DNA of 64,000 nucleotides from Saccharopolyspora endophytica (GTDB lineage Bacteria > Actinomycetota > Actinomycetes > Mycobacteriales > Pseudonocardiaceae). A program made the translations under genes and the position numbers. The notes below the pieces were generated by a model, which searched no databases, was not told the DNA's origin, and was given only the letters and a program-made list of their open reading frames with translations. Shown piece by piece: positions 45,887 to 54,458 of the stretch (positions within the stretch are counted from its first letter, which is position 1; every line of letters begins with the position of its first letter). The stretch covers positions 299,996 through 363,995 of the forward strand of contig NZ_JAGPXE010000006.1 in the NCBI RefSeq assembly GCF_018070075.1. The letters are read 5' to 3'.

Positions 45887-46046
45887 AACCATCACCGCCA
45901 CCACACCAGCATCGGCGGCCCACCCGCCAACCGCGTATCCAACCTCTCAGGTCAGTACAACTAGCCGTCGGTCGCGCTCGTGCTGGGCTGATCCGTTGGT
46001 GCTGGTGGGGGCGAACGAACGCGGCCGAGGTGGTGGCGAGGTCGAT

Positions 46047-46101
46047 GCCGACGCCCGCTGAGGGAGGTGACGGGTGACCGTCCTCCTCAGCGGGCGTCGG
46101 C
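46047..46101. terminator. Strong hairpin terminator
   Basis: Perfect 16-bp arms GCCGACGCCCGCTGAG (46047-46062) and its complement (46086-46101), extended inward by GGAGG/CCTCC with one bulge. It lies 95 nt beyond the stop of the minus-strand MatC-like gene. The remaining intergenic DNA (45965-46046, 46102-46195) shows no gene. Confidence 0.75.
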
Positions 46102-46195
46102 CGGGTGATTCGGAAGGTGGTCGTTCCGGATCCGAGCCGCTGGCCGATCGCACGCCGTTGGCTGTTCTCAGGTGCCGAGAGGCGACCGCGCGCGA

Positions 46196-47509
46196 TCAGC
46201 CGATGCCGAGCTGGACGAAGACCAGCCACGCGAGACCGGGGACGATGGCGATCATCGCGATGGCCCAGATCAGGAGCATGCGGAAGAACGGTTTCTCGTT
46301 CTTGGGTTCCGCGCTCGCGAGCAGCAGGGCGCCGCTCGTCGACATAGGACTGACGTCCACCACGGACGAGGCGATCGCGATCGTGGTGATGACGCTGATG
46401 GGTCCCAGCACCGGGTCCGCGGCCAGCGGCGCCACGACCGGGCTGATCGCTCCGAGAGTGCCGGTCGTCGAGGCGAAAGCGGACAGGACGCCGACGACGT
46501 AGCTGGTGGCCAAGGTCGCCGTCGAGCTGGCACCCGAACCCTCGATGGCGTTGCCCAGCGCGTCGATCGCGTCGATCTCCTTCAGCAGGCCGACGTACAT
46601 GACGATGCCGGTGACGAGCAGCACCGCCGACCACGGAAGTCCCTCGATGGCCGGCTTCTGGACGCTGGGCCGCAACGCGATGAGGGCCAGCGAGATCACC
46701 AGTGCGGAGACCCCGACGTCCATGTTGAACACCAACGTCAGCAGCAGCAGCGCCGCGACACCACCGAGGACCGCCAACCGCATGGGGGTGACCTCGGCGG
46801 CCGTCACCGGCTCGGCCCGCGTCGCGACCGCGGTGCCGCCACCGGCGTGTTCGGAGTCGTCGACCGGGTCGTCGTCAGCGTCCGGACCTCCGTGCTTCGC
46901 GCGTCGCCGGACGGTCCACGCTTGGACGGCGGCGTAGCCGGCCACCGCGAGCAACGCGTTGAAGACGAAGCAGTAGAGGTAGAGCCGCAGGGAGCCCTCC
47001 GCAGCACCGGCCGCGTCGAGCATCTCGTTCGCCACCACGCCGAACGGGTTGACCGGGGAGAAGGCCCCGGCGTTGGCGCCTTGGACGATGACTAGGCCCA
47101 TCGCGAGGGTGCTGATCCCGAAGCGCCGCCCGAGGGCGAGAGCGACCGGAGCGACGATCGCGACCGCCGCGGGCGTGAACGCTCCGGCGGTCGCCAGCAG
47201 CGCGGTCAGCGCGAACATGATGACCGGCACGAGAGAGCGCCGCCCGGCCGTGAGCCGTTCAGCCCACGCGGCGAGCATGTCGATCGTCCCGGTGACGCGG
47301 ACGATCGAGAACAGCAGGGTGGCGCCGACCAGGATGAAGAACAGGTCGGCGGGGAAGAAGCCCATGACGGTGTCGGTGTCGAGGTCGGTCAGCAGCAGTC
47401 CGACCCCGAAGGTCGCGACGATGGCGATGAGCCCGGCGTTGATGTTGGTGACCGCGCCCACGAGGAACGCGGCCACCAAGATCAGGAAGGAAGCAACCGC
47501 AAGGGACAT
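46196..47509 (-). CDS. MatC-like dicarboxylate carrier (SLC13/IT superfamily)
   Basis: 437-residue carrier with about 11-12 helices. The N-terminal part (GAVTNINAGLIAIVATFGVG, GFFPADLFFILVGATLLFSI) matches the MatC N-terminal domain of malonate/C4-dicarboxylate permeases, and a charged cytoplasmic loop (about 225-260) separates the halves. ATG 47509 has AAAGGA 6 nt upstream. It follows a maleate-isomerase-like gene on the same strand, so maleate or a related unsaturated diacid is the likely cargo. Confidence 0.8.
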   Translation of the reverse strand: MSLAVASFLILVAAFLVGAVTNINAGLIAIVATFGVGLLLTDLDTDTVMGFFPADLFFILVGATLLFSIVRVTGTIDMLAAWAERLTAGRRSLVPVIMFALTALLATAGAFTPAAVAIVAPVALALGRRFGISTLAMGLVIVQGANAGAFSPVNPFGVVANEMLDAAGAAEGSLRLYLYCFVFNALLAVAGYAAVQAWTVRRRAKHGGPDADDDPVDDSEHAGGGTAVATRAEPVTAAEVTPMRLAVLGGVAALLLLTLVFNMDVGVSALVISLALIALRPSVQKPAIEGLPWSAVLLVTGIVMYVGLLKEIDAIDALGNAIEGSGASSTATLATSYVVGVLSAFASTTGTLGAISPVVAPLAADPVLGPISVITTIAIASSVVDVSPMSTSGALLLASAEPKNEKPFFRMLLIWAIAMIAIVPGLAWLVFVQLGIG

Positions 47510-47534
47510 CGTTGTCCTTTCGGAGTGGACGGGT

Positions 47535-48341
47535 TCAGAGAGCGGAGTTCGGGCCGGCGAGCAGGCTCCCGGCACCTGCGATGGCCGGGTGGTGACCCAG
47601 CGCCTTCAGGATCTCGTGGGTCGTGGCCGTTGCCGCGGTGATCACCGGCAGTTCGAGCTCGTCCTCCGCGCGCTGGACGGCGGCGAGCGAGGGCATCTGC
47701 ACGCAGGCGGACAAGATCACCGCGTCAGCGCCTTCGCGCCGCAGGTCGCGGGCGATGGCGGGCAGCTTCTCCGGGTCAAGTCGGCCGACCGCCACGTTGT
47801 TGTCGACTTCGAGGCTGACGTCGTCGAGGATCTCGATGCCTTCGCTCTCGATGTACTGGCGCACCGTCGCGGTGAGCGGACGCATGTACGGGGTGACCAT
47901 GACGGCCTTCTTCGCGCCGATCTCGGTCAGTGAGCGGACCAGCGCGCCGGCGCTGCTGACGACCTGCGCGGGGTTGCCGTTGTTCTTGGCCGCGTCGGCG
48001 ATGACCTGCTCGGACTCTCGGTGCGCTCCTGGCCCCTGGGCCATGACCGCGACCAGGCAGGCGTAGGCGATGACGTCCGGTTGGGCGTCGGAGACCGAGG
48101 TCGCGCAGTCGGCGGCCTTCCCGACCATGGCCGCCAGCTCTTCCTTGTTGACCGTCCGCATCCCGGCGCGCGCGGAGTGGAAGGTGTAGACGTGGCCCGT
48201 CGCGGCTGCCTGCCTGCGGAACAGCTCGGGGAGTTCGGTCTCCATCGTGGTGTTCGAGCTCGGCACGATCAGGCCGATCCGGGAGACGCCGGGCAGCTTC
48301 GCCGGGGAGTCGCTGTCGCAGACGGGGTGCTGGGTGGTCAT
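47535..48341 (-). CDS. maiA: Maleate cis-trans isomerase-like (Asp/Glu racemase superfamily)
   Basis: 268-residue protein with the maleate isomerase pattern: RIGLIVPSSNTTMETELP at the N-terminus, first catalytic Cys in YACLVAVM, second in LSACVQMPSL, and GALVRSLTEIGAKKAVMVTPYM. The two-Cys arrangement supports cofactor-free isomerisation of maleate to fumarate; arylmalonate decarboxylases are a related alternative. ATG 48341 with GAGGAG upstream. Shares an operon with the MatC-like carrier and is divergent from an IclR gene. Confidence 0.78.
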   Translation of the reverse strand: MTTQHPVCDSDSPAKLPGVSRIGLIVPSSNTTMETELPELFRRQAAATGHVYTFHSARAGMRTVNKEELAAMVGKAADCATSVSDAQPDVIAYACLVAVMAQGPGAHRESEQVIADAAKNNGNPAQVVSSAGALVRSLTEIGAKKAVMVTPYMRPLTATVRQYIESEGIEILDDVSLEVDNNVAVGRLDPEKLPAIARDLRREGADAVILSACVQMPSLAAVQRAEDELELPVITAATATTHEILKALGHHPAIAGAGSLLAGPNSAL

Positions 48342-48392
48342 GGTTCTCCTCATTCGTCGCGGGCCAGGTGGCTCCGACCTCTCACAATCATT

Positions 48393-48419
48393 ACATCGTG
48401 AGTCGCGGACTCATAATGT
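48393..48419. promoter_or_regulatory. Palindromic operator, maiA/IclR divergent promoter
   Basis: ACAT-CG-TGAGTC (48393-48404), GCG, then GACTCA-TA-ATGT (48408-48419): arms complementary except for the two-base CG/TA positions, with further CAAT/ATTG symmetry outside. It lies 52 nt from the maiA start and 75 nt from the IclR start, the expected place for an IclR-type dimer. Confidence 0.7.
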
Positions 48420-48493
48420 GAATTGCTATAGTCCATGTCAAGACCCCGGCGCGAGCGTGCCGGCTCCAGACCTTCCGAGAGGGGCGCGCAGAG

Positions 48494-49279
48494 GTGACCG
48501 AGCGAGGTCCAGGCACTCCGCCGCTGCTGGTGCTCGAGAAGATCAAGCGGATCCTCGACTGCTTCTCCGTCACGGCCCCTGAACCGAACCTGCGTGAGAT
48601 CATGCAGCTCAGCGGGTTGAATCAGAGCACCTGCCAGCGCTTGGTCCACAACCTCGTGCGCGAAGGCTTCCTGGACCGCTCCGGGGACCGCTACCGGATC
48701 GGGCTGACGCTGGTGCAGCTCGCCGCGCCCGGCACGTTCGGGCTCGACGTCGTGCAGCGAACGAAGCCGGTGCTGCAGCGGTTGTGCGATGAGACGGGCG
48801 AGACCGCGTGCCTCTACGTGCGCGACGGTGCGTTCAGAACGGTGATCGCCGTGGCGGAAACCCGTCACATCGTGATGCGCCTCTTCAAAGTCGGCATGGT
48901 GATGCCGCTGCACGCAGGTGCCCCGGGCAAGGTCTTCCTGGCCCATGACCCCGCAGCGCGCGCGGACGTGGTCAGGGAAGGCCTGTCGAGGTACACGGCA
49001 CACACGCCGATCGACCTCGACGTGTTGGACGCGCAGGTCGAGCTCGCCAGGGCCCAGGGCTACGCGGCGTCCTTCGAGGAGCGGCACGAAGGCGTCGGCT
49101 CGATCAGCGCGCCGGTGTTCGACCACGCCGGGGAGTTGGCGGCGGTGCTCGGAATCGGTGCGCCGACGCAGCGGGTGACCGAGGACGACGTCGACAAGAT
49201 CGCGCCCCTGGTCGTCGCCGCCGGGCACGACGCCAGCACCGCGCTCGGGTACCGGCCGAGCAAGATCCACCCCGCCTGA
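48494..49279 (+). CDS. IclR-family regulator of the maleate genes
   Basis: 261 residues: winged helix (about 10-75, PNLREIMQLSGLNQSTCQRLVHNLVREGF) and IclR effector domain (about 85-250, MPLHAGAPGKVFLAHD). GTG start at 48494 (MTERGPGTPPLLVLEKIKR). Divergent from maiA with a clear palindrome between them, so local control of maleate uptake and isomerisation is likely. Confidence 0.87.
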   Translation: MTERGPGTPPLLVLEKIKRILDCFSVTAPEPNLREIMQLSGLNQSTCQRLVHNLVREGFLDRSGDRYRIGLTLVQLAAPGTFGLDVVQRTKPVLQRLCDETGETACLYVRDGAFRTVIAVAETRHIVMRLFKVGMVMPLHAGAPGKVFLAHDPAARADVVREGLSRYTAHTPIDLDVLDAQVELARAQGYAASFEERHEGVGSISAPVFDHAGELAAVLGIGAPTQRVTEDDVDKIAPLVVAAGHDASTALGYRPSKIHPA

Positions 49280-49293
49280 CCGCGCCGAGATGG

Positions 49294-49315
49294 AACGCGG
49301 TGCGCCAGCCGCGTT
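49294..49315 (+). terminator. Terminator hairpin after IclR gene
   Basis: AACGCGG / CCGCGTT 7-bp stem with an 8-nt loop, followed by TTC, 15 nt after the IclR stop. Confidence 0.5.
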
Positions 49316-49791
49316 TCAGCGGGAACTCCCAGGGGCGAGGCCACCGAGCGCGAAGATCACCATGACCCGGCCGCCCACCAGGCCGGGCTGAGAGCCGGGG
49401 AGCGCCGCCCCACGCGGCGAGTTGCGCACCCCGACGCCGCAGCGACCGAGGTGCGCCTCTCGTGGTGGCGGGTCCGCGGACAGCTCGCGGAGGACCGCCT
49501 CGTGCTTCTCCGATGGGGTGTCCACCTCCGCGGCGCCGGACGTGCTCGTCGCCCCCTCCTCCGTTGTGCTCGTGCACCCGTTCTTCTGCAGGGGGTTCCT
49601 GCCGAACGCGGGGGCCGGCGCTCGCCATGACCTGCCGAAATCGGCACCTCCAGGTGGAGGTACCGGCGTGCGTCCGGGCCGGGTGAGCATGGTTGGACGC
49701 GAATCGCCACGACCTCGATGAGGAGGACGGTTTTGGTTTGCTCCCAACTCTTTTCCGAGCACCGGAAACTCGTGTCGGCGGGCGGTGCCCG
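49316..49791. other. Intergenic region with regulatory palindrome, no supported gene
   Basis: About 475 bp. Open frames on both strands here are Pro/Arg/Gly-rich and match no family. It holds the palindrome at 49646-49661 and a strong GAGGAGG at about 49719-49725 that would serve a TTG start at 49738 of the following gene. Confidence 0.5.
49646..49661. promoter_or_regulatory. Palindrome shared by two promoters (copy 1)
   Basis: ACCTCCAGGTGGAGGT, perfectly symmetric. The inner 15 bases recur at 58603-58617 before the MHS importer gene. It is placed before the first gene of the second CoA-ester operon: 130 nt from ATG 49792, or 76 nt from the alternative TTG 49738. Probably the operator of a regulator shared by both transcripts, possibly the response regulator at 56811. 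Confidence 0.6.
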
Positions 49792-50931
49792 ATGACCGGT
49801 CGGACGGGACCGCTCGCCGGAATCCGGGTGTTGGACATGACCCGGCTCGCTCCCGGGCCCTACGGCAGCATGCTGCTGGCCGATCTCGGCGCCGAGGTGA
49901 TCGCGATCGGCGGCGGCCGCTCCGGTCTGCCGGTCCCCGCGCTCTCCCGAGGGAAGGAATTCATCACCCTCGACCTCAAGGCGGATGAGGGACGCGCGGC
50001 GTTGCGCCGCCTGGTCGCCGAGTCGGACGTGTTCATGGAGGGCTTCCGGCCCGGGGTCGCCGACCGGATCGGTGCGGGTCGCGCCGAACTCGGCGAGATC
50101 AACCCGAGGCTGATCTACTGCAGCGTCACCGGCTACGGGCAGACCGGCCCGCTGGCCGGGCGCGCCGGCCACGACATCAACTACCTGGCGATCGGCGGTG
50201 CGCTGGGCACGTTCGGCCCGGCGGATGGCCCGCCGGTGCCGCCGCTGAACCTGGTCGCCGACTTCGCCGGCGGCGGGTTGCTCGCGGCCTTCGGCATCGT
50301 CGGCGCTCTCTACGAGCGAGAACGTTCCGGGCATGGCCAGTACCTCGACGCGGCGATGGTCGACGGCGTGCTGTCCATGATGGGCATGAACTTCGCGGAC
50401 TGGGGCGGGGAATCGCTGCCCGGGCGCGGGTCGGGCGTGCTCGCCGGGTCGATGCCGGCCTACCGCTGCTACGCCTGCTCCGACGGCCGGTACGTGGCGG
50501 TCGGTGCGCTGGAGAACGCGTTCTTCGCCAACCTCTGGCAGGCGCTGGACCTGGGCGAGGTGCCCAACCACTTCGACCCGGCGAACTGGGACATGATCAC
50601 CGAACAGCTCGACGCGTCGTTCGGGACCCGCACGATGGCCGAGTGGACCGAGTTCTTCGCCGAGATCGACGCCTGCGTGACCCCGGTTCTGGAACCGCGC
50701 GAACTGGCCGGGTTTCGCCAGATCTCGCAACGGTACCAAGGCTTTCGCACCGACTCGGTCCCTGCGGTGCCGGTGTACTCGCGTTCCGCGGCGCAGGTGG
50801 GTGAGACGGACACCGAGGACGCCACCGAGCGGGTGCTGGGGCGCTTCGGCATCCCGCCGGAGGATGCCCGGAAAGCGGTCGGCTCGGCCGGCGATGGCGC
50901 CGTGAAGGGGTTGCGCTGGCCGCCGGTGTGA
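49792..50931 (+). CDS. Alpha-methylacyl-CoA racemase-like CaiB family protein
   Basis: 379 residues of the AMACR/MCR branch of family III CoA enzymes: GPLAGIRVLDMTRLAPGPYG, the catalytic Asp in AGHDINYLAIGG, PVPPLNLVADFAGGG, LDAAMVDG and DACVTPVL. Racemases epimerise 2-methylacyl-CoA without CoA transfer, so substrates of this operon may be branched. ATG 49792 gives the usual short N-terminus; TTG 49738 has a better ribosome site and would add 18 residues. Confidence 0.83.
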   Translation: MTGRTGPLAGIRVLDMTRLAPGPYGSMLLADLGAEVIAIGGGRSGLPVPALSRGKEFITLDLKADEGRAALRRLVAESDVFMEGFRPGVADRIGAGRAELGEINPRLIYCSVTGYGQTGPLAGRAGHDINYLAIGGALGTFGPADGPPVPPLNLVADFAGGGLLAAFGIVGALYERERSGHGQYLDAAMVDGVLSMMGMNFADWGGESLPGRGSGVLAGSMPAYRCYACSDGRYVAVGALENAFFANLWQALDLGEVPNHFDPANWDMITEQLDASFGTRTMAEWTEFFAEIDACVTPVLEPRELAGFRQISQRYQGFRTDSVPAVPVYSRSAAQVGETDTEDATERVLGRFGIPPEDARKAVGSAGDGAVKGLRWPPV

Positions 50932-50977
50932 CGAGGGCGCACCTGTTGGGAAGACTTTCGATGAGTAGGTGAAGCAG

Positions 50978-52105
50978 ATGAACACCGAGTACCAAGATTT
51001 CCGAGACAGCGTGCGGAAGCTGGCCTCCAACCGGATCGCGCCGCACGCCGCCGACGTGGACGGCGACGAACGCTTCCCGGCGGAGGCGTGGCAGGCGTTG
51101 CGAGAGGCGGAGTTGCCCGGCTTGCCCTACGACGAGAAGCTCGGCGGCTCCGACGGCGACCTGCTGTCGCAGGTGATCGCGGTGGAAGAGGTCGCCGCGG
51201 CCTGCGGCAGCTCCGCACTGGTGTTGCTCGTCAACTGGGCGGGAACATCCACTGTGGTCAGTCACGGATCGGCCGAGTTGCGCGAGGAGGTGGTGCCCCG
51301 CGTGGCTTCCGGCGAGGCGGGCGCGGCCTGGTGCATGACGGAGCCGACAGTCGGGTCCGACCTCTCCGGGATCACGACCGCCGCCGCTCAGGAGGGGAGC
51401 GACTGGGTCCTCAACGGACAGAAGCGGTTCATCAGCAACGCACCGTGGGCGGAGTGGTACGCCGTGCTCGCCCGCACCGGTGAACGGGACTTCGGCGTGT
51501 TCATGGTGCACCGCGACGACTCCGGGGTGTCCTTCGGCCCGCACGAGAAGAAGATGGGCATGCGCGGCAGCCCGACCGCCGACGTCATCCTCGAGGATGC
51601 CCGGATCCCGGCCCGTCGCGTGGTCGACGACCCGAGAGAGGGGTACCGCTACATCAACGGCGAGCTCAACGTCAGCCGCGCCCTGATCGCCGCGCAGGCG
51701 CTGGGCATCGCGCAGGGGGCCTTCGACCAGGCTGTGGCCTACACCGCCGAGCGCGAGCAGTTCGGCCAGTCGCTGTCCCGCTTCCAGATGCTCCGCGGGA
51801 TGGTCGCCGATATGGCGGTGAAGATCGAGTCCGCCCGCGCGCTGCTCTACGGCGCTGTCGAGCTGATCTCGGTCGGTGACCCCCGGGCCCGGTCCCACGT
51901 CTCCATGGCGAAGCTGCTGTGCAGCGACAACGCGATGTCGGTGGCCATCGACGCGCTGCAGCTGCACGGCGGCTACGGCTTCACCCGCGAGTACCCGGTG
52001 GAGCGCATGATGCGCGACGTCAAGATCACCCAGATCTACGAGGGGACCAACCAGATCCAGCGCCTGGTCATCGCCAAGGACGTCTACGCGAAGCAGGTGC
52101 GGTGA
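50978..52105 (+). CDS. Acyl-CoA dehydrogenase, copy 2
   Basis: 375-residue FAD-dependent acyl-CoA dehydrogenase: WCMTEPTVGSDLSG, FGPHEKKMGMRGSPTADV, LHGGYGFTREYPVERMMRD and the catalytic Glu in YEGTNQIQR. ATG at 50978 with AGGTGA upstream. It lies between the racemase-like and CoA-transferase genes, the order expected for epimerisation or activation followed by 2,3-desaturation of a branched acyl-CoA. Confidence 0.88.
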   Translation: MNTEYQDFRDSVRKLASNRIAPHAADVDGDERFPAEAWQALREAELPGLPYDEKLGGSDGDLLSQVIAVEEVAAACGSSALVLLVNWAGTSTVVSHGSAELREEVVPRVASGEAGAAWCMTEPTVGSDLSGITTAAAQEGSDWVLNGQKRFISNAPWAEWYAVLARTGERDFGVFMVHRDDSGVSFGPHEKKMGMRGSPTADVILEDARIPARRVVDDPREGYRYINGELNVSRALIAAQALGIAQGAFDQAVAYTAEREQFGQSLSRFQMLRGMVADMAVKIESARALLYGAVELISVGDPRARSHVSMAKLLCSDNAMSVAIDALQLHGGYGFTREYPVERMMRDVKITQIYEGTNQIQRLVIAKDVYAKQVR

Positions 52106-53295
52106 TGACGCAGGCACAAGCACTCACCGGAATCCGGGTTCTGGACCTGGGCGAGATCATGCAGGGCCCGCTCGCGGCCCAGGTGCTCGGCGACTTCGGC
52201 GCCGAGGTGATCAAGGTGGAGCGCGGGGCCAAAGGTGACATGATGCGTTCGCTGGACCGCGAAGCGGTCGAGGCGCGCGAACCGTGCTCCTACTTCGTGG
52301 CGGTCAACCGGAACAAGCGAAGCGTGGGGTTGAACCTGAAGACCCGCGAGGGCATGGCGGCCCTGCACCGGTTGCTGGAGCAGGTCGACGTGCTCGTGCA
52401 CAGCTACCGTCCTGCGGCCGTCCAACGGCTCGGGCTGACCTACGAGGAGTTGTCCGAGCGCTACCCGAAGCTGGTCTACGCCTCCGCCTCGGGTTTCGGC
52501 GAGACCGGTCCGTACGCGCACAAGGCCGGCCAGGACATGCTCGCGCAGTCGTTGAGCGGGATGGCGCGCACGGTCGGCGACCCGAACCTGACCGCGCACA
52601 TCATGCCGGTGCCGGTGGTCGACTACGCCTCGGGCATGGCGCTGGCGCAGGGGATCCTCGCCGCGCTGCTGGAACGAGAACGCTCCGGGCGCGGACAGAA
52701 GGTGAGCGTGAACCTGCTCGACACCGCGCTCGCCCTGCAGACCCTGGAGAGCGCCTCCACTCTCATGTACGAGCGGGAGACGAACTGGGTGACCGACTGG
52801 TACAGCGGGGTCTTCGAGACCAAGGACGGCATGGTCACCGTGCTGGGCCTGTTCCGGGACAACGCGCTGCACCTGCTGTGCAAGGCACTCGAGGTGGAGG
52901 ACCTGAGCCGTCGGCCCGAGTTCGCCACCGCCGACTTGCAGGCCCGCAACAAGGAACAGGCCAACGAGGTGCTGCGGGACGACGTCCGCGCGCTCACCAC
53001 TGAGCAGGCGATCGAGCGGTTCGACTCGGCGGACCTGCTTTCCGCGCCGCTGCTCACCCTCGAGGAGGCGCTGCAGCACCCGCAGGTGCTGGAGAACGGG
53101 ACGATCACCCGCGTGGAGATCGGGAGCCGGGCCTCCACGCGGATCCTGGGGAACCCGGTGCGGCTCTCCCGCACCCCGGCCACGATCACCAGGGGTGTCG
53201 CCGAGGTGGGTCAGCACACCGAGCCGGTGCTGCGCGAGTGCGGCTTCACCGACACCGAGATCGACGGTCTGCGGCAGAGCGGTGCCCTCCGTTGA
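52105..53295 (+). CDS. CaiB/BaiF family III CoA-transferase
   Basis: 396 residues with a complete fold: LGEIMQGPLAAQVLGDFGAEVIKVE, NRNKRSVGLNLK, nucleophilic Asp in AGQDMLAQSLSG, and an intact small domain. ATG shares its A with the preceding TGA. It probably activates the operon's carboxylate with a CoA donor. Confidence 0.86.
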   Translation: MTQAQALTGIRVLDLGEIMQGPLAAQVLGDFGAEVIKVERGAKGDMMRSLDREAVEAREPCSYFVAVNRNKRSVGLNLKTREGMAALHRLLEQVDVLVHSYRPAAVQRLGLTYEELSERYPKLVYASASGFGETGPYAHKAGQDMLAQSLSGMARTVGDPNLTAHIMPVPVVDYASGMALAQGILAALLERERSGRGQKVSVNLLDTALALQTLESASTLMYERETNWVTDWYSGVFETKDGMVTVLGLFRDNALHLLCKALEVEDLSRRPEFATADLQARNKEQANEVLRDDVRALTTEQAIERFDSADLLSAPLLTLEEALQHPQVLENGTITRVEIGSRASTRILGNPVRLSRTPATITRGVAEVGQHTEPVLRECGFTDTEIDGLRQSGALR

Positions 53296-53342
53296 CGCCC
53301 GACAACACGGCCGACAGGCGGCTGGAGCAGGGAGACAAGCAA

Positions 53343-54458
53343 GTGAGCGAGCGAAAAGCTGCCGTGCTCGAGGAGTTCGGCGCGGAACTGAAGATCACCT
53401 CTTTCCCGGAGGTGCAGCCGGAAGCGGGCGCGGTCGTCGTCGACGTCAGCCACGCCGGGATCTGCGGCACGGACACGCACCTGCAGCAGGGAAAGCTTCC
53501 GATCCCACTGCCGGTGGTCCTCGGGCACGAGGCCGTCGGCCGGATCAGGTGGCTCGGGGACGGAGTGCGCACCGACGCCACCGGGGCGCCGCTCCGCGAG
53601 GGCGACTTGGTCTCCTGGGCCTCGAACATCCCGTGCGGCAGCTGCTTCTACTGCGCGCAGGAGGACGAGCCCTCGCTCTGCGAGACCCGCAAGGTCTACG
53701 GCATCAACCAGAGCTGCGCCCGGTGGCCGCACCTGTCCGGTGGTTGGTCCGAGCAGATCTACCTCCAGCCCGGCTCGACCATCGTGCGGCTACCCGAAGG
53801 CGTCACCCCGGAGCAGGTCATCGCGCTCGGCTGCGCAGGTCCGACGGTCGCGCACGCCGTGCTGGGCATCGGCAAGCCCCGAGAGGGCGACGTCGTGGTC
53901 GTGCAGGGCAGTGGACCGGTCGGCTTGGCCGCCGCGATGTACGCGACGGTGGCGGGCGCGGCGAAGGTGATCGTCGTCGGAGGACCGGCCAACCGGCTCG
54001 AGGTGGCACGCGCGGTCGGCATTGGTGACGTGCACGTCGACATCTTCGCCGAAACCGACGCGGAGACCCGGCTGGCCAAGGTGCTCGCCGAGACGCCGAA
54101 CGGCCGCGGCGCGGACATCGTGATCGAGGCGACCGGTGTCCCGGCCGCAGTGGCCGAGGGCATCGACCTGACCCGCAGGGGTGGGAAATACCTGGTCGTG
54201 GGGCAGTACACCGACCACGGCCCGACCCCGCTCAACCCGCACCTGATCACCCGCAAGCAGCTCCAGGTGATGGGGAGCTGGGCGTTCTCCCCGAAGAACC
54301 ACCTCGAACACGTGCGTTCCGTGCCCGAACTGGTGCAGCGCTTCGACCTGTCCAAACTGGTCACCCGGTACGAGCTGGGCGCGGTGAACGAGGCGCTGGC
54401 CGACATGCGCTCGGGAATCACCCTCAAGCCGGTCCTGGTGAGCGGGGCGGTGTCATGA
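53343..54458 (+). CDS. Zinc-dependent alcohol dehydrogenase (MDR family), copy 2
   Basis: 371 residues: catalytic zinc site GICGTDTH/GHEAVG, structural zinc CGSCFYCAQEDEPSLC and NAD site QGSGPVGLAAAMY. Paralogue of the gene at 36492, with long shared blocks (KVYGINQSCARWPHLSGGWS corresponds to the same region there). GTG start with GGAGA 8 nt upstream; overlaps the GH88-like start by 4 nt. In both modules this dehydrogenase accompanies a GH88-like protein. Confidence 0.85.
   Translation: MSERKAAVLEEFGAELKITSFPEVQPEAGAVVVDVSHAGICGTDTHLQQGKLPIPLPVVLGHEAVGRIRWLGDGVRTDATGAPLREGDLVSWASNIPCGSCFYCAQEDEPSLCETRKVYGINQSCARWPHLSGGWSEQIYLQPGSTIVRLPEGVTPEQVIALGCAGPTVAHAVLGIGKPREGDVVVVQGSGPVGLAAAMYATVAGAAKVIVVGGPANRLEVARAVGIGDVHVDIFAETDAETRLAKVLAETPNGRGADIVIEATGVPAAVAEGIDLTRRGGKYLVVGQYTDHGPTPLNPHLITRKQLQVMGSWAFSPKNHLEHVRSVPELVQRFDLSKLVTRYELGAVNEALADMRSGITLKPVLVSGAVS

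Larger units (their letters stand above)
44200..45964 (+). pseudogene. IS481-family transposase remnant, split by IS30
   Basis: Left part 44200-44592 encodes the DDE core: first Asp in TALDDHSRLAY, second in VLTDNGACY, Glu in NGKVERFHRT, running to WLHDYN. Right part 45887-45964 encodes the family C-terminus (HHTSIGG, PPANRVSNLSGQYN, stop TAG). Removing the IS30 element and one copy of AAC joins the two in frame. The N-terminal helix-turn-helix half is absent, lost at the junction with the IclR pseudogene, so the element was already broken or was deleted later. Confidence 0.85.

Noticed and set aside
49316..49762. Possible 148-codon minus-strand gene
   Set aside because: Pro/Gly/Arg-rich with no family resemblance, and it lies over the promoter and palindrome of the downstream operon.
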